Part shown: positions 1 through 12,400 of the stretch, one piece after another
Position numbering within the stretch: the stretch's first letter is position 1
Layout: each line of letters opens with the position of its first letter
Source: Macrosoma leucophasiata
Lineage: Eukaryota > Arthropoda > Insecta > Lepidoptera > Hedylidae
Length of the DNA stretch: 64,000 nt
Direction: 5' to 3'
NCBI GenBank assembly: GCA_036365455.1
Contig: JAWQUS010000004.1
Span: 4,471,501-4,535,500, forward strand
Translations under genes and position numbers: made by a program
The notes under the pieces: model-generated
What the model was told of the DNA's origin: nothing
The model's input: only the letters and a program-made list of their open reading frames with translations
The model's database searches: none

Positions 1-350
1 AGCCTAAGTTACTCCTTATTACATCAGCTACCTACCCGTGGAAGTCCCGTCAAAGTCGGATACACTCCAATCTACTTATTTGTATGTAGGTATGTATGTA
101 TGTATGGATGTATGGAAATAAAAGTAGCCTAAGTTACTCCTTGTCACATCAGCTATCTACCAGTGAAAGTCCCGTCAAAATCGGTCCAGCCGTTCCCAAG
201 ATTAGCCCCGCCAAACAGACAGACAGACAGACAGACAAAAATTGTAAAAATGTTGTTTTGGTATATGTACCGTGTATACATACATATGCATTTAGTAAAA
301 AGCTGTTATTTTAATATTACAAACAGACACTCCAATTTTATTTATTTGTA
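1..350 (+). repeat. LINE/Helitron-type dispersed repeat, with partial internal duplication
   Basis: The text 'agtagcctaagttactcctt' to 'cccgtcaaaatcgg' occurs twice here (about 1-65 and 122-185). It recurs in reverse orientation at 43885-44190 and partly at 47195-47250. A (GACA)n stretch follows at 219-237. No coding capacity. Such sequences in Lepidoptera usually are 3' parts of non-LTR or Helitron elements; the class is not settled here. Confidence 0.6.
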
Positions 351-415
351 TAGATTAGAATAGACTACGGTCCATTCTTTTTGGTCCGTTCAGACTACTT
401 CAGACTAAGTACCCA

Positions 416-654
416 CTCAACAATTAATATTGCACATCGAGTCTGTTAAAGAGATGATCGGCTCGTTTCGACTTCGTAGAGCGTTATCTCTGTTGCACAC
501 TGCCTACGTAAGCACTGACAGTCCGGTATTGGTCAAAACTTGATCAAAATGGTCGACAAACGTCAAATAAAGGTGCGAAAGAGATAACGCTCTACAGACC
601 CGAAATAAGCCGAAGTCTCCTTCCTAGGCTCGATGTGCATTGTTTATTGTTGAG
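416..654. mobile_element. MITE family MB, copy 1
   Basis: Inverted termini CTCAACAATTAATATTGCAC and the matching TGTTTATTGTTGAG bound about 240 bp with no ORF. The inner arms (GTAGAGCGTTATCTCT and AGAGATAACGCTCTAC) also pair. Related copies lie at 9640-9876 and 16885-17113. This is a non-autonomous DNA-transposon layout; the superfamily is unknown. Confidence 0.7.
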
Positions 655-759
655 CACTGTACTTTGTTTTGACGTACTTACCGCTTGTATACTTACTATT
701 GCTGCTATTGTATACTTACTCAATTCCTTCTCTCATAAATAACCCAATTTGGTTTAAAC

Positions 760-1010
760 GGTGACGGAGCTCGCAGGCATAGGCACCACAGCATTACCTA
801 ATATAATAGTAGTGTTCAGCACTAAAGTGTTCAGGTCAGGTGGTAATGTACGGCCCTGTAATTTCCAGCACAGAGGCATAACACCTTAGGCTTCAGGAGT
901 GGTAACGCATCTGCATTTTATGTCTTTGTGAGGGTGTCTATAGGCTGCAGTCATCACTTAACATCAATCTGAACTGCATGATTGTTTGCCACTTCCATTA
1001 TACAAAAAAA
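760..1010 (+). mobile_element. S1 repeat, near full length
   Basis: It begins inside the conserved 5' part (GTGACGGAGCTCG) and ends with GCCACTTCCATTA plus an A-rich tail. It matches the S1 family throughout, with small changes. Confidence 0.75.
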
Positions 1011-1995
1011 ACTGGAAATAAGTAAATATAACACATGTTCCTAGATGATTTCGCTCCCTAAGTTACTGACGATAACACACAGACACTCGAGTCTCGTTAA
1101 AATAATGTAGTAGAACGGTATTTATTGCGTTCAGGTGTGTTGCGAACGCATCGCGCTATTTTTGGGTTAGCTCAGTAATAGTGTGGAAAATGGGATTGAA
1201 TTGGCGACCCTCTGTGTCCGTATAGGGAGCATTTACCCTATTTTTAGAGGATGTTCGTACAAAAGAGCAAACAGCAGGGGAGCCTACGAGATTGAGGGTT
1301 TCCTCCAGCTCGTCAGATTAAGAGGGAGATTGCTGGCACCTTGTTGAGTAGGTACCTCTACCAAATCTAAGATTTCTAAATAAGGCCGCACCTTTAGGGT
1401 TACCACCACGAGATCATCTAAAATCCAAATCGTCAGAACTTTGGATTGGTGCTTGGAAGAGGTTCACTTAACATCATTTCTGGGAATCTGATTGACATCT
1501 GAGTATTTCCAAGTAATTTTTCACTTTATTTTTTTTCATGTTACGAACCTTGCAAACAAGTATGCAGTTCACATAGATGTTTAGTTACTTATACACCGTG
1601 ACCTATAAACAGCTTATTAACTCATGCAGTACCTTTCAAATTTTTTTTCCAATGACGTGGCCTAATTTCGTCATTTTGCTGCTTTTATTTTTATTCTAAT
1701 CTGTGAAACGTGACTATATGCCTATTTGCTGTCGTCAGAAAAATTACAACAACATACCTACTAGATTAGCAAATCCCAAATTAGAATTAACTTTGTTTAT
1801 TAAGTACTATGAAATGAATACACACTTCACAATAAGTGTATTATAAAATAAAGTTGCAATATCTACCTATACGCGGTAAACTAAAAAAAAATCAGCTGAA
1901 CTCATCTTCATGTGATTTTCAACTCTGTGTTTCACGAGACTATGTGGAACAAATCAATGACTTGATGTTTTATTGGCCTGATGATACCCGTACCT
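1011..1995. other. Non-coding stretch, nothing recognised
   Basis: AT-rich sequence with frequent stops in all frames. I looked for the missing 5' FGFR exons (signal peptide, start of Ig1) here and saw none. Confidence 0.5.
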
Positions 1996-3235
1996 ATACA
2001 CGTAACTTCACGCCTGTATTCCCGAAGGGATAGGCAGAGGTAAATGCATAAATTCGATCATACATGCAAAGACTCACAAATTCGCCAGCTACCTTCTGTC
2101 CCATGTACCGCCGATGACACTACAGTTGTGGTGGGGTACGAATCCAGTCCTCGAGCTGGCCCAGCGGAAATTCAGGCACTGAGAGAGGACATGCTTGAGC
2201 GTATGAACTTAGCACTAACATCCGTGTTAGAATGGGGTGAAACCAATTTGGTCAAGTTTAACACCCAAAAAACTCAGGCATGCCTTTTCTCCGCATAAAA
2301 GAGCCCTTTTTCCTTCTCCCCAACGCTAAATAATGAGCCTATACCTTTGGCAGACCATCTAGACCTATTAGGTGTAACTTTAACACCCACGCTGAATTTC
2401 GGCATTTATCTTGATAGCAAGGCTAAATTAGCTGGTATGAAGGTTGGGGTCCTGAATAAGGTTAGGAGGTACTTCACACCACGTCAGCTGCTTAGTTTGT
2501 ATCAAGCACAAGTTCGGTCGTGTATAGAGTATTGTTCCCACCTTATGGACGGGTCGGCCAAATACCAGCTCGAAGCCCTTGAGTCGGTTGATCGGCGTGC
2601 TGCGAGAATAAGTGGAGACACAAAGCTAGTAAACACAAAACTGCTCAGTCTTGATAATCGCCGTAAAGTGGCGTGTCTCTCAATTTTCTATAGGATCCAT
2701 TTCGGCGAATGTGCGAACGATCTACACAATCTAATTCCCTCTTCACCTTTTTACAATAGGACAACTAGGAGAACGGCGAATTATCATCCCTACACAGTGA
2801 ACATACCGCAAATTAGAACGAAGCGTTACGGCTCTATATTTATTATACGTACAGCTAAGTTATGGAATACTTTGCCGGTTTCTTTGTTTCCAAAAAACTA
2901 CAACCTGGGCATCTTCAAATCTAGAGTAAATAGGTACTTTCTAGACCAACGTGCTTCATCTTCGGCTACATCTTCACTTTCCATCAGGTGAGTTGGTGGT
3001 CAAACGGTGGTCTATACAAATTAAAAAAAAAAAAAAAAAAAAAAAACAGCTGGCGAGCCTATTGACCTCTTCGGGCATATTACGAAACTCCGAGGGTGGC
3101 ACTGGGAAACTTTCAGAAAATTGAAAAATTTCAATAACAATCACAGATAAGGGAACTTTATCTTTGACAGCCCCTAACCCGGCGATTGAACCTATGATCC
3201 CAGCGTAGTAGTAGTGGCTTGCTACCACTAGAATA
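1996..3235 (-). mobile_element. SC tRNA-derived SINE, split by a LINE insertion
   Basis: The outer pieces 1996-2107 and 3046-3235 together match the SC copy at 19385-19695. Read on the minus strand, the tRNA-derived head is near 3235 and the other end near 1996. The match stops after CCCATGTA and resumes at CAGCTGGCGAGCC, on either side of a truncated LINE with a poly-A tail. Confidence 0.7.
2108..3045 (+). pseudogene. 5'-truncated non-LTR retrotransposon (jockey/CR1-like RT C-terminus)
   Basis: The translated fragment starts at the ADDT of the reverse-transcriptase motif. It continues through LEWGETNLVKFNTQKTQ and LLGVTLTPTLNF, ending in a C-terminus of the FKSRVNRYFL type. A TAA at 2296-2298 interrupts an otherwise continuous frame, which reopens until 2991. 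A poly-A run (about 3023-3045) follows. Everything upstream of the catalytic Asp pair is missing, so this is a dead 5'-truncated insertion. It lies inside an SC SINE. The exact clade is an inference from the C-terminal style. Confidence 0.8.
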
Positions 3236-3307
3236 TAAAGGCAATTTATTTAGCTAGTTTAGCTTTAAATTATAAAAAAACACTCACGATGAAATATTTT
3301 GTTCCAG

Positions 3308-3461
3308 ATGACAGCTACATGGTGATAGAAGCGTCGACCAACGAGCGGCTGCGGCTTGTCTGTGGTCAAAAGCTGAGGAGTCAGGTGCAGACGGTCAGGT
3401 GGTTCATCGACGGTCGACCGCTGGACACCCAGAAGTCCAGGATTGTGCAGCAGAGGCAATG
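3308..3461 (+). CDS. FGFR: FGFR exon: first half of Ig1
   Basis: Acceptor TTCCAG, donor G/GTGAGT. It enters in phase 1 and leaves in phase 2. It encodes the first Ig cysteine (RLRLVCGQ) and the Ig tryptophan ([10 protein letters not shown]). The following exon restores the split TGG codon. Confidence 0.85.
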
Positions 3462-6400
3462 GTGAGTCTTGTTCTAAGGTTTACGCAAAGGTTCGGCAGG
3501 TGATTAGTTACGGTGTGCAAAAGTGACCAGTGATATCATCGGGACGTCAAGACGCCACCAGTGGTGGAGATGTCTTCCGGAAGTGCTGTCAATCAACCGA
3601 ACAATGGCGCCCAAACCATTTCAAAAGAGTCAGCAGCATTCTGCGATAAAACTATCACCACTTCGAATGCCAACCCTCCTTCGGGTCATTTCGGTTTTGA
3701 AATCCAATCTCGACGATTAGCCAACTGGGCAGGAGTTAGATAGTGCACAAGTGTGTGAGCAAATACAGTTGAACTCTCTATATTCTCGCTTTCATAACGT
3801 GGGCAATCCGACGCGACCGGAGAGAGGTCGGAGGATCGACGGCTTTACGTGCTCTCCGAGGCACGAGTACCAGGCTCCGGGCTACTACTTGGAATTTCCT
3901 CAGAGATAAAATCCAATAACAGCTTATTTCCCGACCCGGGGGCCGACCGCGTATCTCTAACACTTTCGTGATGCTTTTGATTACCGCCTTACTTTTGCCT
4001 GGAAGTGTGTTTGTCCGCAGATACTTTAGAGCAAAATGTTTAAACAGGCGGGGACCAAATCCGGGTTCTTGGGCTACAGCATCGCGATTGTGATCACTGG
4101 TCCAACGATGCAGTCATGACTTACAATAAGATAATAACAATATTATCGATATTATTCGATATTCGATTATCGATATAAAGTACGATCATCACTATCCTAT
4201 GACGCGCAGATTTATAATGATGAAACTTCACAATAAGATGCTTACGAACACTATAAATAACATTGTTCAAATCCAACTCAAACACGCTATACAAATATTT
4301 ATCAATTTCTATGCGAACGCTGAAAATAGATGCAATAATTCATATGCAACACGCTATGCGATTCTATTTGAGGCATGCAAAACAAACTGACCATCAAAAC
4401 AACGTATCAATCATCTCTTTATACCTATTTGAACCACGACTGCAAATGAGCTGTGGTACGATATTTTCGTATTAAAAACATTTTGTCGCGATGCAGGTTT
4501 TCAAATGTGAACCTGACCTGGGGTGCGACCACCTATCGACATTGCTATTGTCGTTGTCATTGCTGTCAAATTTTCATGTCGATTTTTGCTTTAACTAAAT
4601 AACAATAATCGAAATAATCTACCATTATCGCTTCTTTATCACCTACGAAAGCAAGAAAAACGATCAGACTATCACTACTGCTTTTAAATGAGCTACATAT
4701 CGAAAAACAACATGAAAATGACAAAGCCAGAAATTATATAGAACTTTGACCCACTTGAAAACAGTTATTTACCAGCACGGCAAATACCTCTTTTTGCTGA
4801 GATTTAATCACTGATTACTTACACACACATTTAATCACTTTTACAACTTGTAGTTTGTGTGTAAACTTAAGACATGTCATGCATGGCACGGCCGCAGTAA
4901 TACACATTTGGTAAAGTACACACAGTAAGGCAAAAGACATGGTCCATACAGACTGGAAGTATAAAATTATTCTGATTTCTGCAAAACTTTACGTTGAGTA
5001 TAAATAAAGTATTTTATATTTAAAGAACAGTTCTTTGATGTAAGTACCTAGGTTTGTTGTTGCTATTTTATTTAAGTACAATCGTTTTTTCGGGTAGATC
5101 GAAAATCTATGACAGTAGTAATGTTGACCGATACCTACATTGTCAACGTTTCAATAGTAAACACAGCGTTTGTAATTATTTAAAAATAATTTTATATTAA
5201 TTACATATACGAAAATAATATGTTTGGATTAAAACTAATTTTGAGGGATTAAAACTTGAGATAGAACGTTTTAAAGTACTTGATTGTTATTTTGAGTAAC
5301 GCAATTGATTGCGATTCTAATTAGGAACAAACATATTCAAGACTTTTTTAACGTAATTATTAACCTCAAGTTATACAGAAAAAAGATTTATTAACTAAGA
5401 TTCTATTTTCATAACATAGTTTTTCTTTAATTTACATTTCGTGTAAATGGTGGGTCACAATCTGTCATTGTCATTTACACTACATGAAAATTTGACAGCA
5501 ATGACAACGGCAATAGCAATGTCGATAGGCGGTCGCACCCCTGATATGATTAAGTCCTTTCCAGGGTGCCGTAGCCTACAAAGAACCCTTATAGTATCGT
5601 CATGTTCATCTGTCTGTACGCAGCTTAATTCATAGAATAATTAAAATTGGAAAGCTGTAATTTGGTATGAATACGATGTAGGTATGCTAAAGTGGTGTAA
5701 TCATTATTTTAAAAAATCTGAAAGTAGTCCTTTACCTATAAATTACAGGAAAACTTATGATATAAAACGTAATGTAGAAAAAAATCATCATCATCATTTT
5801 AGCCGAAAGATGTCCACTGCTGGACCAAAGCCTCCCCATAAAGGGGATATGCCATAATCGCCACGCTTGGCATGCGGATTTGCGATCGCAGTGGCAGTAG
5901 TTTTATCGCAGGATGCTGCTTATTGCCCATCTTGCACTAACTACCGCCCCATTGGAATAGTTTGACGCCATTGTTCCGTTGACTGCCTGCACTAGTGGAA
6001 GAATTATCTTCCAAAAGAAGAAAATTCTTCCGCTAGTGGGGTGAGGTCATCACGTCCCTACGCTAGAAAAGAAGAAAAAAAAAGTTGTACATAACCCTAT
6101 GAACGCGAGTCCGACTCGCACTTAGGTTTTTTATTTTTGTTACTCATCATTTTAACTTTATTTTCCAGGTTAAGAATAAAAGCGTTCCGACCAAAAGACG
6201 CTGGCGTGTATTCCTGTCACACCGACGATGACAAGACGGAGATGATTGTCGCTATTAAACACCGACCAGACGTTGAGAACATTGAGGGTATGTTGCATTC
6301 ACTTGTAAACTTTGTTATGGTGTCCGGTTGTTGTAGAATTTAATTTTCAATCTACCTAGCTGGACCTATGCAAATGTTGCCGAACGATCGATAGTATTTC

Positions 6401-9400
6401 TATCGAACTTTTCGTTCGAATGATGACTCACTATCAACCTCAACCGCTCAACCGTTTCAATACTACTTAGACTTGACTACTAGACAAACTATCACAAATA
6501 TCGATAGTATCGATACATATTAAACACGCCAAAAAAGTAATGCAATAAAATCTTGAAAAAAATTTAATTGGTATGCAATTTTTTCTGACGCATCCCATCG
6601 TGTGTGGTATAGTTGGATAGGTCGTTAAAATATTGTGCGTTCGAGAAGACTATTTTTCTATTAAACGATGCGAATGTGTTAAGTGTCAAGTGTCCCCCCC
6701 CCCTCCATCTGCAAGTTAAACGGTGGTTTGGGTGTGTGAAAAAAAATTGTTAAAAGACCCATATAACGAATTCAAAAGGAAAACTATCACGTCTAAGCAT
6801 ACTCAACAACTTTACGAGTAGTCGATCATGAAAAAAATCGGAACCGTACACACACACACCTAACACGCATTATGCCACTTTTTTTTCTTTGATAAGATTT
6901 GAAATAGTAGCCGTACTTTAAGAATGAAACCATTAAAGTTATAAATTTCTCCGTTTTCTGAATTTTAGGCCTGTATTCATCAGATCTTAGAACCGCAACA
7001 GGGCTTTAAGATTCTTGAAAATTGTGATCCTTATATCATTTCAAATGAAACAAAATGATAGATAAGATTAATAGGCATTAATAATTAATACGGACCTTAA
7101 ACTCTCGCTATTCAATGCTAAGCCAAGCTGTAAAATTAGCTTGTCTTTGAAACAGTCAGCTCATCTCTGCGATATAATATTTAATCGACGTCTTTATTAG
7201 CCGTCCAGATGTGTAAACATAGCGAAGTCGGCACAGGAATTCAGCAAATGTAAATGCGATATCGTTAACTGAAATATTTTCTTTTCAAATAACTCTTTCA
7301 TTAAACACTTAAACCTGATGTTTTCTCTCGAAATTACCAATAGTTACATGTATGTTTGTAAAGTTTTATCGACTAGGTACTTATTGAAATACAACATTAT
7401 TGAGATTTGAGGAAATTATAATTCTACTTCTTCCTGTCGTACAAGAAACTAACTAGAATCATAAAGTCGATGATTACTACAATTTATATTTCGATAGCAA
7501 ATTTTGGCTCATTTTCAATAAAATGTTTGAACTAGTATTTGATATTACGGATGTATTTATATTTGGTTGGGATATATTGATTCCGGGTCAGTTTTTCGGG
7601 GCCAATCAATGAGTTTTTACAAATTTCTTGGACGTTCAAAATATTGCTATAGTTTATCATGCTGTCTTTTTATTGACTTCTCATAATTATTTACTGGTGG
7701 TAGAGTTCCAGTGTAGGAGCTCGAGGAGCTGACCTCTGGTCTTTGTGTCTATAGGCTGCAGTCATCACTTTACATCAATATGAACTGCAGTCTTGTTTGC
7801 CACCATCATAACAAAAAAAAATCTTAACAATTTTTGTTTAATTTGTTGCAGAATATCAATCAGACGTTGATGTGAGATTGCCAGAAGTGCTACCACAACA
7901 AGCAGCATCACTTGTAATTAACGATACAACCGAAGAAAATAACAACGAAACAAGAAGAGTTTCAAAGAATCTAAAAGATAAAGAATACGATTCAAAAGAT
8001 GACGATCCCGATGATAAGGAGAAGGAGCATCCTTATTACGGCCATGTTGATGATACTCAGACTAAATTCGCTCCAAAATTCAAACATCCTGTGAAAATGT
8101 ACTCTATGGATATGAAACCAGCTGGAAGTTCGACCCGGTTGAGGTGCGCTGCTGAAGGTAAATAAACAACTTTATTAATTAAACAATTGATAGATTTTAA
8201 CTATGCTCTGTTTTAGAATTAATTATAAGGCTATATTAATTATTCACTTATCACCAATGGGAACTGTTTGTTATATTAGACTTTAACGTTCTTGAAATAA
8301 GAAAAGCTGTTGATAGTTGATGAAAGTTTTAATAAAGAAAAGAAAACAAGTATAAAATTCACATTGATTAAAAACTGGTTGAAGTATTTAATTAAGGCAA
8401 AATTTATTCATGTTTGCCACTGAAAAATTTAAAAAAGCACTACTGTTTGCCACTATAATGACATAAAATCTGTTGTAAATTCTTATCAAGTCAAGAAAAT
8501 TGAAAAGGTTAAACAAATATCTCATTTTTTCAGGTAACCCTACGCCCAACATAACATGGTTTAAAAACAATGGCACGCCCATTATGAGGTCGTACTTCCA
8601 GCCAACGTACGGCAAATGGTCTATGTCACTTGATGAACTAACTAAAGCAGACAGTGCAAATTACACGTGTTTAGTTTGTAATGAACTTGGCTGTATCAAT
8701 CATACATATGACATTCGTATACAAGGTAAGCCTAGTTATTTGCAAGTAGATTTATCGTAACATTTATTTATTTAGATACGCAACGCTACTAAGGGTGGGG
8801 TTCACCTACATCTTAAGTCGAGAATAAGTCTCAGCTCAAAGGATGGTTTTGTAAGGTCTTACAAAGTTTTGTAAAGTCTAATTTTTCTGAACAGCCCCAA
8901 TATGTATCCAGTAATGATAAAACAGAAGATAGAGCGTGACATCACAGTAAAAGTTACGTGTCCTAGCGTTTTACCACAAAATTGAGTCATCAAGATTTTT
9001 TTAAATTTTTATTAATTCATGCTTTTTGGGGAGAAAATTTGTGTTTTGTCACTGAGTTTATGTTAGTCGAAAATGTTCATGAAATACAAACCTATTATTA
9101 TTACAAAACCTGTTATATCAAATTATATTTACTACCCTCTACCTTTATTAAATTATATAAATCTTTTTATTCCTGTGGTTTGACATTTGAAAATATTTCC
9201 ATCAGAGAGATATCCTTCAAGGCCTTACATAAAAGAGGGTTACCCAGGGAACAAAACCGTCGTCGTCAACGATACCGTACAACTATCTTGTCCACCTGTA
9301 TCTGATCTTGAGCCATATTTGTACTGGCGGAAGTCGAACTACACAGTGAAAGATGAAGTACCACCCGGACCCGATCTAGAGGTGTGGACTGGTGGTGGTA

Positions 9401-12400
9401 GATCTTTGACTGAAATAACAATTCATTTAGAAATGGAATTGGTGAAAATTTTGCAAAGTTGCCAAGAATACTATAAATGTTAAAGTATAACCCCCATATT
9501 CATAAACGTACATTAGTTTTAGCTATAGAATGCTTTGTCTTTGTCAGTTGCATTGTCAAATGTGCAGGATAGAAAAAGACAAAGGAGAGATTAGCAACAC
9601 TTTAGCTAAAATAGGTTTATGAATAAGGGGGATAGTATCCAACAAAAAATCTTGCACATCGACCTTAGAAAGGAGATTTCGGGTTATTTCGGGTCTGTAG
9701 AGCGTTATTTCTTTCGCACCTTACCTTTTTGACGTTTATCGACCATTTTGATCAATTTTTGGCCACTACCAGACTATCACTGCTTACGAAGGCGGTGTGC
9801 GGCAGAGATAACGCTCTACGAATCGAAACTAGCCGATTGTCTCTTTCGTAGACTCGATATGCAAAATTGTTTACTGGTTACTTTACTGAATCTTTTATAA
9901 GAGTAATAAAGAATCGTGAAAATTAATTTTGCAAAATGTTCGAATGTTGTAGGTATAACCGGTATAACCCAAATCATGTCAAAAACAATGTTATAAGATA
10001 ATGTAATAGTGTTTAACTATAGGTGAAGGGTTTCGTCGATATTGGTGATGGATTTGGTGACTAATTTACGAAAATGGCTAATGGTATAAGATGTAATTAT
10101 TCTAACAAATATGTTCTTAGTGTAGACCATAGCCCCGATATTGAATGGGAAAGTGTTAACAATTACAAATTTGTTTATAGAACGTCTATACGCGAAACCA
10201 GTGTTAACACAAGGTGCTGTCAATCAAACGAAACTGGTCGGTGAAACTGCTAAATTTAGCTGTGAATTCCTATCAGATTTACATCCTTATGTATACTGGA
10301 TGTACTTCATGAAAGACGAATACCTATACAATGAGAGTTTCTCTAGTGATACAATAAAAGAACAAGTGATTGATCGCGACGATAATAAAATTATCACGGT
10401 GAGGGTTCATTAACTAACGCATTTCTTTTACTAACTGTGTTTATTAGCTGCTTTGTTGTTTGTGTTGACTAGCTGTTTTGTAAATTTTCGCATGTTTTTT
10501 GTTATACATATATTATTATCAATGGATGTTATTTTTCATTGAACTCTTTTGCATGTTGGGGCTGGTTAATAAATTATAATATGCTTACGCACATTATTAA
10601 AATGAAATATATAAAACATAAAACTGCCTCAGTAGTCTACTGGCAGTAGGCCACTACCGCTACGTTTGGGCCATGGGTTCGATTTCCAGGCACTACCATA
10701 GATAAAGATCTGAAATACTTTATCTCTGGTTCTATCGGGATTTCCGTTTTCTGGCAGTTTCCCAGTACCTCGAAGTTTGGTAATGTACCCGGAGATGTCA
10801 ACAGGCTCGCTACCTGTTGGGGCCAAAATATAATCGGCGCATCTTGAGTGTTTGCATGTACGCTTGAATGCATGCATTTACCTCTGCAGTACCCCTTCCT
10901 GGACTACGTTGTGCATTTACGTTAATCTAAAATGGATCCCTGTAAAACTTTAACCATTTAAGCATGTAGAATACGACTCGAATGATCTTGTCTATGAAAT
11001 ATGACTCAAACTAATTCAAAATCATATTAATTCAAAGTGCGGTGTGTCTATTAATATCAATTCACTTTTGGACTAAGCTAATCCACTTACTAAATATATT
11101 ACAGAGTGAAAACCCTGAGGACAAACCAGAACAACTAACCATATTCAATGTTACCCAAGAAGATGAAGGGTGGTATGTATGTGTAGCCGTAAACACCCTT
11201 GGAAATACTACAGCGAAAGGATACCTGACAGTTTTAGAATGTACGTTTCTTTAATATCTTTTTTATTTTATGTTAAGTTAGCTGACCCGGTGAACTTTGT
11301 AGCGCCATCGGAGATTTTTCAACATTTGCTATTATTTTTTAAAATTCACATAAACTATGAATTTCTTTCGCAGCACTTCCAGTAACAGAGCCGCTGGACC
11401 ACGGCAAATACACGTTTGTAAATATTATGACAGCAGTCCTAGGCGCATTGTTTTTCGCGGCGGCAATAATAGTGATCATGATATTCAAGAAACTGAAACG
11501 GGAGAAGATAAAGAAGCAGCTGGCTATAGAAACGGCGAGGGCTGTGATTGTGACGCACTGGACCAAGAAGGTGACGGTGGAGAAACCTCAAATGAACGGT
11601 TCACTGAATCCTGGTGCTGATGGGTTGGTGAGTGAACATTTTGACTAAAGAAAAAAAAACAGAAAAAACATTGCAAAAATGTTTTGTCCGTAAAAGATTT
11701 CAAAGACAGAAAAGTAGTGGTAATATGCAAATATAACCATTTACACTAAAAAGGTTAAAAAAAATTTGAAGAAAAGGAAAATATATGACTGTAGAATAGA
11801 AATTAAAAAGTTCAGTTAAGATTTTGCAACTAATCATGATCGTGTCCTGTCGACGATGAAATTTTGTTTTCATAGATCTTTGTTATACCAATTATCTGTC
11901 AGCTCTCACTTAAAAAAGTACTTTTTTATGTAATGAGGGTGGGTGGCAAACAAGCATGCAATTCATATGGATTTTTGTAATTTTTATAAATTTCTGTAAT
12001 TATTAATTCAACATTGTACACAAGTTTAATCCCCTGTCATAAAATAATCTCTTAAATTAATTTCAGTTGATGCCAGTAGTCAAGATAGAGAAACAGAAGC
12101 TGTCTCAAGTGCAAAGCAACACGTGCGACTCCATGATGATGTCGGAATACGAGCTACCAGTGGATATAGACTGGGAGATCCCGAGAGAATCCCTGTGCTT
12201 AGGGAAGATCCTGGGCGAAGGGGAGTTTGGCAAGGTGGTGAAGGCCGAATGTGTTGGTATTCTGAAGCCTGGAGTGCAGTCTGTGGTTGCTGTCAAAATG
12301 TTGAAGGGTCAGTATTAGGAATTATATGTTTCAACGATAAGATTGATATTAAAGTCTTTTACTTTTTGTTTTCGACTTTGGGACGTGATGATTCCAGGCA

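Noticed and set aside
8982..9305. Long frame overlapping exon A
   Set aside because: Mostly intron in another frame; the Ig frame fits better.
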